Shown piece after piece: positions 24,002-31,096 of a stretch of 31,105 nucleotides of DNA; position 1 is the stretch's first letter; each line of letters begins with the position of its first letter. The DNA comes from an uncultured Collinsella sp. (GTDB taxonomy: Bacteria > Actinomycetota > Coriobacteriia > Coriobacteriales > Coriobacteriaceae): NCBI GenBank assembly GCA_900759335.1, contig CAAEUX010000077.1, forward strand, positions 1 through 31,105, given 5' to 3'. A model generated the notes under the pieces. It was not told where the DNA came from and searched no databases. It worked only from the letters and a program-made list of their open reading frames with translations. The translations under genes and the position numbers were made by a program.

Positions 24002-25225
24002 TTAGAAATCGATGTCGGTGTCGTAGTAGCAGGCCTTGAGGATCTTCTCGAAGTCGGCAGCCTTGGTCTCACGCGGGTTCTCGGGCGTGCAGGCGTCCTG
24101 CTCGGCGTTCGCGGCGATCTCGGGCAGCTTGGCGAGGAACTCCTCCTCGGAAACCATCTGCGGGTTCTCGGCGTCGACCTTCACGCCACCATTCGCGTAA
24201 TCCTTGATGGACTGCGGAATGTTGAGCTGGTCGTTGAGGTCGCGGATCTTCTGGACGAGCGCAGCGATGAGCTCCTCGTTGGTCTCGCCGGGAAGGTGCA
24301 GGATCTCCTTGGCCACGTAAGCGTAACGCTCGGCAGCACGGGGATCCTTGGAGTTCCACTGGATGACCTTGCCCAGGTACATGGCGTTAGCGGCACCGTG
24401 GATGATGTGGCCGTTCTCGAAGGCAGCACCGGTCTTGTGAGCCATGGAGTGAACGATGCCGAGCAGGCCCGAGGAGAAGGCGATACCGGCGATGCACTGA
24501 GCCTCGTGCATGTGCTGACGGGCCTCATGGTCGCCAGCATAGGACTTGGGCAGCCACTCGACGATCTCGCGGATGCCGTGCAGAGCGTTGGCGTCGGTGA
24601 ACATAGAGGCGCAGGTGGAAACGTAGGCCTCCATGCAGTGGGTCAGAGCATCCATGCCGGTGTGAGCGCACAGCTTGGCGGGCATGGTGTAGGTGAGCTC
24701 GGGGTCGACGATGGCGACATCAGGGGTGATGTCGAAGTCGGCCAACGGGTACTTGATGCCCTTGGCGTAGTCGGTAATGACGGAGAACGCGGTGACCTCG
24801 GTAGCGGTGCCGGAGGTAGAGGAGATGGCGCAGAAATGAGCCTTCTGACGCAGCTCGGGGAAGCTGAACGGCTGGATGATGTTGTCGAAGGACTCCTCGG
24901 GATACTCGTAGAAGACCCACATGGCCTTAGCGGCATCGATGGGCGAGCCGCCACCGATGGCGATAATCCAGTCGGGCTCGAACTCGCGCATGGCCTCGGC
25001 GCCCTTCATGACGGTCTCGATGGAGGGATCGGACTCGACGCCCTCGAACAGCTTGACCTCGAAGCCGCCCTCTTTGAGGTCGGCCTCAACGTCCTGCAGG
25101 AACCCGCCGCGGCGCATAGAGCTGCCGCCAGAAACGATGATGGCCTTCTTGCCCTTGAGGTTCTTTACCTCGTGGCGAGCGCCCTCACCAAAGTACAGAT
25201 CGCGAGGATTGGTAAAACGTCCCAT
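24002..25225 (-). CDS. Iron-dependent alcohol dehydrogenase
   Basis: A 407-residue group III iron-containing alcohol dehydrogenase, related to butanol dehydrogenases and the C-terminal half of AdhE. The NAD(P)-binding motif GGGSPIDAAKAM is at 91-102, SSTSGTATEVTAFSV follows at 135-149, and the metal ligands Asp192, His196, His259 and His273 keep the spacing of FucO-type enzymes (+4, +67, +81). It would reduce aldehydes to alcohols to reoxidise NADH in fermentation. Exact substrate unknown. AGGAGG seven bases upstream of the ATG at 25225 fixes the start. An in-frame extension upstream is unlike the family. A 9-bp inverted repeat at 25266-25292 lies by its promoter. Confidence 0.92.
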   Translation of the reverse strand: MGRFTNPRDLYFGEGARHEVKNLKGKKAIIVSGGSSMRRGGFLQDVEADLKEGGFEVKLFEGVESDPSIETVMKGAEAMREFEPDWIIAIGGGSPIDAAKAMWVFYEYPEESFDNIIQPFSFPELRQKAHFCAISSTSGTATEVTAFSVITDYAKGIKYPLADFDITPDVAIVDPELTYTMPAKLCAHTGMDALTHCMEAYVSTCASMFTDANALHGIREIVEWLPKSYAGDHEARQHMHEAQCIAGIAFSSGLLGIVHSMAHKTGAAFENGHIIHGAANAMYLGKVIQWNSKDPRAAERYAYVAKEILHLPGETNEELIAALVQKIRDLNDQLNIPQSIKDYANGGVKVDAENPQMVSEEEFLAKLPEIAANAEQDACTPENPRETKAADFEKILKACYYDTDIDF

Positions 25226-25265
25226 ACTGTGCCTCCTAAACAAGCCCCTCTTAGACTTGCGTATA

Positions 25266-25292
25266 TAACGGAGCACCCGATTGGCTCCGTTA
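25266..25292. promoter_or_regulatory. Inverted repeat upstream of the alcohol dehydrogenase
   Basis: TAACGGAGC (25266-25274) and GCTCCGTTA (25284-25292) with nine bases between. On the minus strand the proximal arm runs into TATATAC, a possible -10 box about 40 bases before the start codon, so this may be a repressor site. It does not match the Rex consensus. Confidence 0.5.
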
Positions 25293-25724
25293 GGACCGTT
25301 TTGCGCGTTGCCGGCGATGACAATGCGTAATGTCTAAACGTCTCAACGCTCAGACAAACACTATTCTACCGTTCTAGTTGGTCAGTTATTCACCTAAAGC
25401 CGACAATGATGAAACGTTTTTTCTATCCTGGAACCTCTAGCGTTGCGGTTATTGTCCCAAGCTGGGCAAACGTTTTATCAAGGTTGACTACATACCCCGG
25501 GCAGGACTGCGCCCCTCCAAAATATGCACCGTTCGCCGCCAAAAATCGACCGTTTGCGGCACCGTGATACCACTCGGTCGTCCAAGGTGCCGACATTTGT
25601 GCGACATCCGTCTTCGTGGTGCAAAGGTGCAAGTCCAAGTGCGGTACCCCTGGTGTGCCACATGCGGGTAAACTAGAACATTATATAGAGACATTTGAAC
25701 CCTAACCGCAGCAAAGGAGGCCCC
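25293..25724. other. Intergenic region without a convincing gene
   Basis: About 430 bases between divergent genes. An AT-rich part (25320-25440) is followed by GC-rich sequence with a near-direct repeat, CCGTTCGCCGCC at 25529 and CCGTTTGCGGCA at 25550. A 71-codon minus-strand frame (25423-25638) begins with TTG and has no ribosome site. TATATA at 25682-25687 is a possible -10 box for the plus-strand operon. Confidence 0.4.
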
Positions 25725-26801
25725 ATGGCATTCGATCCCATTCAAGAGGATTGCCATCGCCTCGTTCTTGAGGCCTTGCGCCGCGACAATATCCCGCTCA
25801 CCGACGGTGCCGCCGTCGAGCGTCTGATGGAGCAATTCACCCGCGACCCCGCGCCGCTCATCGTGCACGATCGCGACCGCGCCGGGCACCTCATTGCCAA
25901 GGTAGTCGAGGCCGTCGACTACCGCATCCCCTTTATCCCCGACGATGCCCAAGCCGAGCAGGAAGAGACCGCCGCCGAGAACATGCTTCGCGAGGCCGCC
26001 GCACTCGATCCGACCAACTGGGATGCTCAGCGCATGCTGACGGCCCTCACCGCCGATTCCAACGAGGAGTACGTGCAGTACTTGGTATCCAAGCGCGATG
26101 AAGTCGAGCATGACCTGGCACTCAAGATCGCCTCGGCGCAGGACCCCTACGAGCGTGAGGCCGCAGGCGACCTTATGCGCCGTCCCTACCTGCGCTGGCT
26201 TGCCGCCCTTGCGTCACGCGCCCTCATTAGCGGCCGCTATCGCATGTCGCTCGAAGCCGCAAACAGCAGCCTCGACTTTGCCCCCAACGATCCGGCCGGC
26301 GTCCGCCACACCGCAATGCTCGCCATGGCTAAGCTCGAATACCCCGCCGAGGAGCTCAAGCGCTTTCGCTCTGCCCACTCCGTGCCCTATCTTGCCAACA
26401 CGCCGCTGCGTCGCCGTCCCAAGGACGCGGAGCGTGACCTGGACCCATGGACGCTCATCGCGCTGATGAGCGCTGCCTGGCGCGAGCTGGACTACGAGGG
26501 TGCCGAGCACTACTTGCGCATCCTTGCACGCTCGTGCCCACACGCAGCCGAGGCGCTCTATTTCCAAACCGAGTTTCCCGATGGCGTCTATGCCCGCGTC
26601 AACGTGGGTGCAGGCTCTACCGACGAGCTTGTCCTTGCGCTGTCCGAGGCGACGCCGGTACTGCAGGAGGGCCTGGGCGCCCCCGACAATGCCAGCTTTG
26701 CCGCCTGGGTCGCCACCAACGATATCGTGCGTTCCCAGATCGACAAGCGCATCCTGCGGGCGGCCGAGCAGGGCTTGCCGTTTAAGGGAGGAGACCTCTA
26801 A
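25725..26801 (+). CDS. Helical repeat-like protein, unknown function (1)
   Basis: A 358-residue soluble protein, acidic and Ala/Leu/Glu-rich. The spacing of paired helices (for example EENMLREAAALDPTNWDAQRML at about 85-107 and YRMSLEAANSSLDFAPNDPAGVRH at about 175-198) resembles tetratricopeptide repeats, each with a Pro or Asp/Pro turn after an Ala-rich helix. There is no catalytic motif, signal peptide or membrane segment. AAAGGAGG directly upstream supports ATG 25725. Its stop overlaps the next gene's start (TAATG), and MurT-GatD follows that, so the three form an operon. A scaffold or regulatory partner role in envelope synthesis is possible but only by context. Confidence 0.8.
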   Translation: MAFDPIQEDCHRLVLEALRRDNIPLTDGAAVERLMEQFTRDPAPLIVHDRDRAGHLIAKVVEAVDYRIPFIPDDAQAEQEETAAENMLREAAALDPTNWDAQRMLTALTADSNEEYVQYLVSKRDEVEHDLALKIASAQDPYEREAAGDLMRRPYLRWLAALASRALISGRYRMSLEAANSSLDFAPNDPAGVRHTAMLAMAKLEYPAEELKRFRSAHSVPYLANTPLRRRPKDAERDLDPWTLIALMSAAWRELDYEGAEHYLRILARSCPHAAEALYFQTEFPDGVYARVNVGAGSTDELVLALSEATPVLQEGLGAPDNASFAAWVATNDIVRSQIDKRILRAAEQGLPFKGGDL

Positions 26802-27844
26802 TGGATCCGAGCGTCTACATCCCCGCCTACCTGGAGCGCGCCTACGTTGCGTCGCACCCCGAACTCACCGATGCAGCACGCGAGCTTGTCCATAACGACG
26901 TGAGCGTCAACCCTCATAAGTATGCGCAGACCGAGCATGCCCAGGCACTGCTGTCCTATGCAGGCGTCCACCGCCACCTGCTCGACGAGCTCCATCGCAT
27001 CGAGGACATGGGCAGCGACGAGGAGTTTGAACAGACGCGCAACCGCCTGTTCGACGATACGCGCGATGAGCTGCTCAAGATCGTCCGCGTCGACGCGCTG
27101 GCCGTCGATGCCCAGCTGCTCGCCATCATTTTGGCGGACACGCCCGTCGACGCCTGTCTGGGCGACCTGATGAAACTTGAGGCGACCACGACCGATTACC
27201 TGCAGCAAAGCGTGCCCGGGTTCGACATGGAAGCTCCGCACTACTGGACCAACAAGGTCCTGACAGACGGCGTGACGGCGGCCTATCTCACCGCAAGCGA
27301 GCCGGCGCTTATCGGGTGGCTCCACACGCTCGAGGCCATCTCGCAGCTGTGCATGGCGAGCGCTCGCTACCGTGCTGCCGCCAACTACGCCCGCCGCGTC
27401 CTTAAGGCGGAAGGCTATCCCACCCGAGCTGCAGGCACCGTGCTACTCGCCCTCGCTCGCCTAGAAGACGAGGACGGCTTTTTTGCCCTGGCCCACCAGC
27501 TCGAGGAGCAGATGGGGGCCGATGCCCTCGAGGACTCCCCCTGGTACCTGCTCGCCCGCACGATCCTGCTGTTCAAAACGAACAAGATGCGCCCGGCGAC
27601 ACGCGCGCTGCGTGAGTTTGCCAACCGCTGCGAGGGCGGCGCGTTCTTTTTGCTGAACCCCATGTATCAGACGCCGTACCTTCCCTGCCGGCCCGAACCG
27701 CACGACCCCTGGGACCTTTCGCATCAGGCAGTTTGGGAGGCCGACGGCATCATCTCGGATACTCCCGACTTTGCCCCCTGGGCCAGCGCTTGCGAAGACG
27801 TATCGCAGCTTGCCCAGGAATTTGCGCGCCGCTACGGCTTTTAA
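26801..27844 (+). CDS. Helical repeat-like protein, unknown function (2)
   Basis: A 347-residue soluble protein, again mostly helical, with an acidic N-terminal third and TPR-like pairs in the centre (ISQLCMASARYRAAANYARRVLKAEGYPT at about 187-215, then AGTVLLALARLEDEDGFFALA). The C-terminal part has Pro/Trp-rich turns (CRPEPHDPWDLSHQAVW) and ends ARRYGF. It is translationally coupled to the preceding gene by a one-base overlap, with GGAGGAG seven bases before the ATG. The matching size, composition and repeat style suggest that the two proteins are distant paralogues or form a hetero-complex. Not recognised as a named family. MurT-GatD starts 45 bases downstream. Confidence 0.8.
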   Translation: MDPSVYIPAYLERAYVASHPELTDAARELVHNDVSVNPHKYAQTEHAQALLSYAGVHRHLLDELHRIEDMGSDEEFEQTRNRLFDDTRDELLKIVRVDALAVDAQLLAIILADTPVDACLGDLMKLEATTTDYLQQSVPGFDMEAPHYWTNKVLTDGVTAAYLTASEPALIGWLHTLEAISQLCMASARYRAAANYARRVLKAEGYPTRAAGTVLLALARLEDEDGFFALAHQLEEQMGADALEDSPWYLLARTILLFKTNKMRPATRALREFANRCEGGAFFLLNPMYQTPYLPCRPEPHDPWDLSHQAVWEADGIISDTPDFAPWASACEDVSQLAQEFARRYGF

Positions 27845-27889
27845 CGGCACAAACGTCACGACCATGTCATTCACGTTAGGAACGGCTTC

Positions 27890-30067
27890 ATGAACTTCCG
27901 CTCATCTCTCGCCTGCACCTCGAGCGATATCGCCCGCTGGGGACTGCGCTCCGTCCTTAAGCGCCAGGGTGGCGTACTCCCCGGCCGTATCGCCATGAAG
28001 ATCGACCCCGAGCTGCTGAGCGACCTCGCCGGCCTTGTCGACCGCAGCGTGGTGATCACCGGTACTAATGGCAAGACCACCACCTCCAACCTCATCGCCG
28101 ACGCCGTTGCCGCCAGCGGCGCCACCGTGGTATGCAACCGCGCCGGCAACAACATGGAGCCGGGCGTGGTGGGTGCACTGCTCGAGGCGCGCAGCGGCCT
28201 CAAGCGAGCCGGCGGCGGCAAGCGCGTGGGCGTTTTTGAGTGCGATGAGCTTTACACCGTACGCGTTCTGCCCAAGCTCAAGCCGACGTACTTCGTGCTG
28301 CTCAACCTGTTCCGTGACCAGCTGGATCGCTATGGCGAGATCGACCATACCCAAGACGTCATCGCCCATGCGTTTGAGCTCTCTCCAACGACAACGCTCA
28401 TCTACAACGCAGACGACCCGCTGTGTGCCGCGATCGCCGCACGCGTTCCCAATGCAAGCATCGCCTTTGGCATCGACGGCGCCACCAACACCGAGTCCGA
28501 CCGTATTAGCGACTCGCGCTTTTGCTCGCAGTGCAACGCCCCGTTGGAGTACGACTATGTGCAGTATGGTCAACTCGGCGCCTACCATTGCCCCTCGTGC
28601 GGTTGGGCACGCCCCGCACTGGTCCGCCGTGTGACGGGCGTGGAGCTCGGCTGCGACGGCTACGGCTTTGACCTGGTCTTTGGATCTGCGTCCGACGCGG
28701 CTGCCGTACACATCGCCACGCGCTACAACGGCCTGTACATGGTCTACAACGTTGCCGCTGCATTCTTTGCCGCACATGAGTTAGGCGTGGATACGGCGCA
28801 CCTGCAGCCCACGCTCGATGCCTACGTCCCCGCCGGCGGACGCATGGGCCGCTGGGATATCGCCGGCCGCACCGTCGAGGCCAACCTGGCCAAGAATCCC
28901 GTAGGCTTCGATCGACAGATCCAGTCCATTAAGACGGCGGGCGGCAGACTCTGCGCTTTCTTCCTCAACGACAACGACGCCGACGGACACGATGTATCGT
29001 GGATCTACGACGTCGACTTTGAGCGCATCGCCGGCACGCCGGGTCTTGTCGCCTTTGCCGGAGGCACGCGTGCGCACGACATGCAGGTACGCCTCAAGTA
29101 CGCCGGCATCGATGCCGCGATAATCTCGGACGTCGCCCAGGCAATTGGCGCCGTGGCAGACGAGGCTGCCGGCGACACTTTCTACGCCGTCGCTAACTAC
29201 ACGGCCTTCCCGCCGCTGGTCAAGGAGCTCGACGGGCTGAAAGGCGCTGCCGCCGACGCTGTTGCCGGGCGCGCCGTAGCCCGTGCCGACGGCGGCGCTC
29301 TTCCCGTCGGCATCGCGCCAGTCGAGCTTTCGCGCCCGCTGCGCATCGTCTACCTGTATCCCGATGCCCTTAACCTCTACGGCGACGGCGGCAATGTTAT
29401 CGCGCTCGAGCGCCGCTGCGCCTGGCGTGGCATTCCCGTGCGTGTGGACGAGGTCCGTATGGGCGAAACGCTTGATTTGACCGATGCCGATATCGTCATG
29501 ATGGGCGGTGGCTCCGACCGCGACCAGCTGGCGGTCGCACATGAACTGCTCGCCCAAAAAGACAAGGTCGCATCCTATGTTGAGGATGGCGGCTCGCTGC
29601 TCGCCATCTGTGGCAGCTATCAGCTGCTCGGCCGTTCGTACTACATGGGCGAGGATCGCATCGAGGGTCTGGGGGTCATTGCCGCCGAAACCGTACGTGG
29701 CTCCGATCGCCTGATCGGCAACGTAGCCGTCAAAACCGATCTGGCGCCTGAGCCCTTTGTGGGATTCGAGAACCATGGAGGTCGCACCCTGCTCGACGCG
29801 GAGGCAACGCCGCTCGGAACGTCCGTCGTCGCGGGCACCGGCAACAACGGCGACGATGGCCTTGAGGGTCTGATCTACAAGGGCGTCATCGGCACGTACC
29901 TGCACGGGCCGGCGCTGCCCAAGAACCCCGAACTCGCCGACTGGCTGATCGCGCACGCCCTCGAGCGCCGCGGCGATGCGCAGGCCACAGCCCTGCTGCC
30001 GCTCAAGCCCCTCGACGACACCTACGAGCGCGCCGCCCACGACGCCGCCATGAAGCTCCTCCCCTAA
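27890..30067 (+). CDS. murT-gatD: Fused MurT-GatD lipid II isoglutaminyl synthase
   Basis: A 725-residue fusion of two normally separate proteins. Residues 1 to about 450 are MurT, a Mur-ligase-like ATPase with P-loop GTNGKTT (58-64), a zinc ribbon of Cys212, 215, 234 and 237, and the DUF1727 C-terminal motif DGHDVSWIYDVDFE (366-379). After an Ala/Gly-rich linker (about 450-480), residues 484-725 are GatD, a CobQ-type glutamine amidotransferase with Cys574 (LAICGSYQ) and His672 (TYLHGP). MurT-GatD amidates the D-glutamate of lipid II to D-isoglutamine at the inner membrane face, needed for cross-linking. AGGA upstream supports the start. It ends a three-gene operon, followed by a terminator. 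Fusion guarantees equal amounts and ammonia hand-over in one chain. Confidence 0.93.
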   Translation: MNFRSSLACTSSDIARWGLRSVLKRQGGVLPGRIAMKIDPELLSDLAGLVDRSVVITGTNGKTTTSNLIADAVAASGATVVCNRAGNNMEPGVVGALLEARSGLKRAGGGKRVGVFECDELYTVRVLPKLKPTYFVLLNLFRDQLDRYGEIDHTQDVIAHAFELSPTTTLIYNADDPLCAAIAARVPNASIAFGIDGATNTESDRISDSRFCSQCNAPLEYDYVQYGQLGAYHCPSCGWARPALVRRVTGVELGCDGYGFDLVFGSASDAAAVHIATRYNGLYMVYNVAAAFFAAHELGVDTAHLQPTLDAYVPAGGRMGRWDIAGRTVEANLAKNPVGFDRQIQSIKTAGGRLCAFFLNDNDADGHDVSWIYDVDFERIAGTPGLVAFAGGTRAHDMQVRLKYAGIDAAIISDVAQAIGAVADEAAGDTFYAVANYTAFPPLVKELDGLKGAAADAVAGRAVARADGGALPVGIAPVELSRPLRIVYLYPDALNLYGDGGNVIALERRCAWRGIPVRVDEVRMGETLDLTDADIVMMGGGSDRDQLAVAHELLAQKDKVASYVEDGGSLLAICGSYQLLGRSYYMGEDRIEGLGVIAAETVRGSDRLIGNVAVKTDLAPEPFVGFENHGGRTLLDAEATPLGTSVVAGTGNNGDDGLEGLIYKGVIGTYLHGPALPKNPELADWLIAHALERRGDAQATALLPLKPLDDTYERAAHDAAMKLLP

Positions 30068-30073
30068 CGCCCC

Positions 30074-30111
30074 AACCGCCACAAAGGGATAGACACCTTT
30101 GTGGCGGTTTT
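30074..30111 (+). terminator. Terminator of the MurT-GatD operon
   Basis: AACCGCCACAAAGG (30074-30087) pairs perfectly with CCTTTGTGGCGGTT (30096-30109), eight-base loop, ending in four T. It begins seven bases after the stop codon. Confidence 0.88.
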
Positions 30112-30130
30112 GACCCGTCCCAGCGGTTTG

Positions 30131-30265
30131 TCTCAATCTGTAACATCTAGACCGTTAAAAGTCGTCTTACTGTTACAGAATGAGATGTTCGTCCCGACGC
30201 CTGCCTTTTGTCTCGATCTGTAACAGATAGAGCCGATTTGCCCGCCCAGATGTTACAGATTGAGA
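30131..30265. repeat. Two tandem inverted-repeat units, 80-base period
   Basis: The 15-mer TCTCAATCTGTAACA and close variants occur four times: 30131 (+), 30171 (-), 30211 (+), 30251 (-). Each +/- pair makes a 55-bp unit (30131-30185 and 30211-30265) able to fold into a hairpin with a 25-base loop. The unit spacing is exactly 80 bases. No gene lies here. Function unknown. Operator array, RNA hairpins or a small repeat family are all possible. Confidence 0.88.
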
Positions 30266-30350
30266 TATTTGAAGATCGGGATAGAGAGCCAGCTCCTATG
30301 TGGTGGTTTTCCAGTTTGCCAACGATATACGCGTCGGCAAAAAAGTCTGC

Positions 30351-30356
30351 TATACT
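30351..30356 (+). promoter_or_regulatory. -10 box of the tRNA-Glu gene
   Basis: TATACT lies ten bases before the tRNA 5' end. No good -35 match is at the usual distance. Confidence 0.5.
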
Positions 30357-30366
30357 CTTTCCCGCT

Positions 30367-30443
30367 GTCCCCATCGTCTAGCGGCCAAGGACGCCACCCT
30401 TTCAAGGTGGATATCGCGGGTTCGAATCCCGCTGGGGGCACCA
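30367..30443 (+). tRNA. tRNA-Glu (UUC)
   Basis: The full cloverleaf is visible. Acceptor GTCCCCA (30367-30373) pairs with TGGGGGC (30433-30439), discriminator A and encoded CCA follow. The anticodon stem is CCACC / GGTGG around loop CTTTCAA, anticodon TTC for glutamate. The T arm is CGGGTTCGAATCCCG. CCA is encoded at 30441-30443. Confidence 0.96.
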
Positions 30444-30455
30444 TTTGAATTGAAG

Positions 30456-30486
30456 AGCCCGTTACCCTCGCGGTAGCGGGCTTTTT
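30456..30486 (+). terminator. Terminator of tRNA-Glu
   Basis: AGCCCGTTACC pairs with GGTAGCGGGCT (11 bp, one G-U), loop CTCGC, followed by five T. Confidence 0.9.
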
Positions 30487-30643
30487 GCTACCCATGCGCC
30501 GGGATTCGAACCCGACAGGGTGCGGAGCTGAGGAAACGCGAAGCGTTTTCCAGCGCAGCACGCAAGGAGCGAAGCGACGCGGCGAAAGCGGGCGGCGTCA
30601 GCCGCACGCGGACATCCCGCTGGGGGCACCATTTAAATCGAGA

Positions 30644-30675
30644 AGCCCGTTGCCCTCGCGGCGACGGGCTTTTTT
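30644..30675 (+). terminator. Second, duplicated terminator
   Basis: AGCCCGTTGCC (30644-30654) pairs with GGCGACGGGCT (30660-30670), loop CTCGC, then six T. It is a diverged copy of the tRNA-Glu terminator with paired changes in the stem, so it has been kept functional. Confidence 0.85.
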
Positions 30676-30730
30676 CTTCCCCAACGCCGGGATTCGAACC
30701 CCGAGGGCATTAAATCACACTGTCGTCCAA

Positions 30731-30960
30731 GGGCCTGTGGGCAAAAAATAGCAAATATGAGTACTGTTACCAATTTAGTAACAGCGATTTCATGCCATCA
30801 GAAGGCGATTTAGACGCCAGGGGTCCTACGGCGGAAGAATTGCAGGCGTTTATCAGCTATGTACTTGGACATATGTTGCGTAACAACCCATATTTTGTAA
30901 ATAGATAATGCTACAGGACTTGTGACAGTACTCATATTTGACGTTTTTTGTCCACAACCC
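30731..30960. mobile_element. 230-bp element with terminal inverted repeats (MITE-like)
   Basis: The ends 30731-30770 and 30922-30960 are inverted repeats, about 33 of 40 positions matching, with an identical 16-bp core CAAATATGAGTACTGT (30752-30767) against its complement (30925-30940). Both outer ends read GGG..TGTGG.CAAAAAA going inward. The interior is AT-richer than the flanks, has a small hairpin CTGTTAC / GTAACAG (30765-30785), and no transposase. No target-site duplication is evident. Size and structure suit a non-autonomous element or a palindromic interspersed repeat. Confidence 0.65.
30792..30908 (+). CDS. Possible 38-residue reading frame inside the inverted-repeat element
   Basis: ATG 30792 to TAA 30906-30908 encodes a short acidic-to-amphipathic peptide, including PTAEELQAFISYVLGHMLRN, which looks like one well-formed helix rather than random translation. 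There is no Shine-Dalgarno sequence, and a hairpin (30765-30785) precedes it. It may be a real micro-protein, a fragment of a former gene carried by the element, or chance. On the other strand a 41-codon frame (30810-30934) covers the same bases. Confidence 0.25.
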   Translation: MPSEGDLDARGPTAEELQAFISYVLGHMLRNNPYFVNR

Positions 30961-31017
30961 TTTATACCTAGGCAAGTCGGCGGCAAAACGGGCCTCAAAG
31001 CGTCCTTCGCAAATCAG

Positions 31018-31040
31018 AACCACCCTTAAAAAGGGTGGTT
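31018..31040. terminator. Short hairpin, possible terminator
   Basis: AACCACCCTT (31018-31027) and AAGGGTGGTT (31031-31040) form a 10-bp stem with a three-base loop, followed by TGCTCTT. The U-run is poor, so termination is uncertain. Confidence 0.45.
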
Positions 31041-31066
31041 TGCTCTTAGGGTATAACCCACGGGCC

Positions 31067-31096
31067 CCGGGCTCGCGTCTAAAGGCGCGGGCCCGG
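31067..31096. other. Strong GC hairpin at the window end
   Basis: CCGGGCTCGCG (31067-31077) pairs with CGCGGGCCCGG (31086-31096), 11 bp with one G-U and an eight-base loop. No gene is visible on its right within the window, so its role (leader structure or terminator of a gene beyond the edge) is open. Confidence 0.5.

Larger units (their letters stand above)
30426..30701. repeat. 188-base duplication of the tRNA-Glu 3' end and terminator
   Basis: Segment 30426-30513 recurs at 30614-30701, offset by exactly 188. The first 21 bases (tRNA 3' end, CCA and ATTT) are identical. Then comes a diverged but homologous terminator (30644-30675), and then the identical 17-mer CGCCGGGATTCGAACCC (30497 and 30685). 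That 17-mer is an inverted copy of the T-arm core (GGGTTCGAATCCC). The second copy has no tRNA 5' half, so it is not a tRNA gene. About 100 bases of unique GC-rich sequence lie between (30514-30613). Confidence 0.88.

Noticed and set aside
25423..25638. 71-codon minus-strand gene
   Set aside because: Starts with TTG, no Shine-Dalgarno sequence, internal repeat-like composition, no recognisable domain.
30614..30637. Second tRNA-Glu gene
   Set aside because: Only the 3' end is present. The D arm, anticodon arm and 5' acceptor strand are missing.
30485..30751. 88-codon frame across the tRNA repeats
   Set aside because: It reads through the terminator and duplicated tRNA end. The Arg/Ser/Pro-rich product is a by-product of the repeats.
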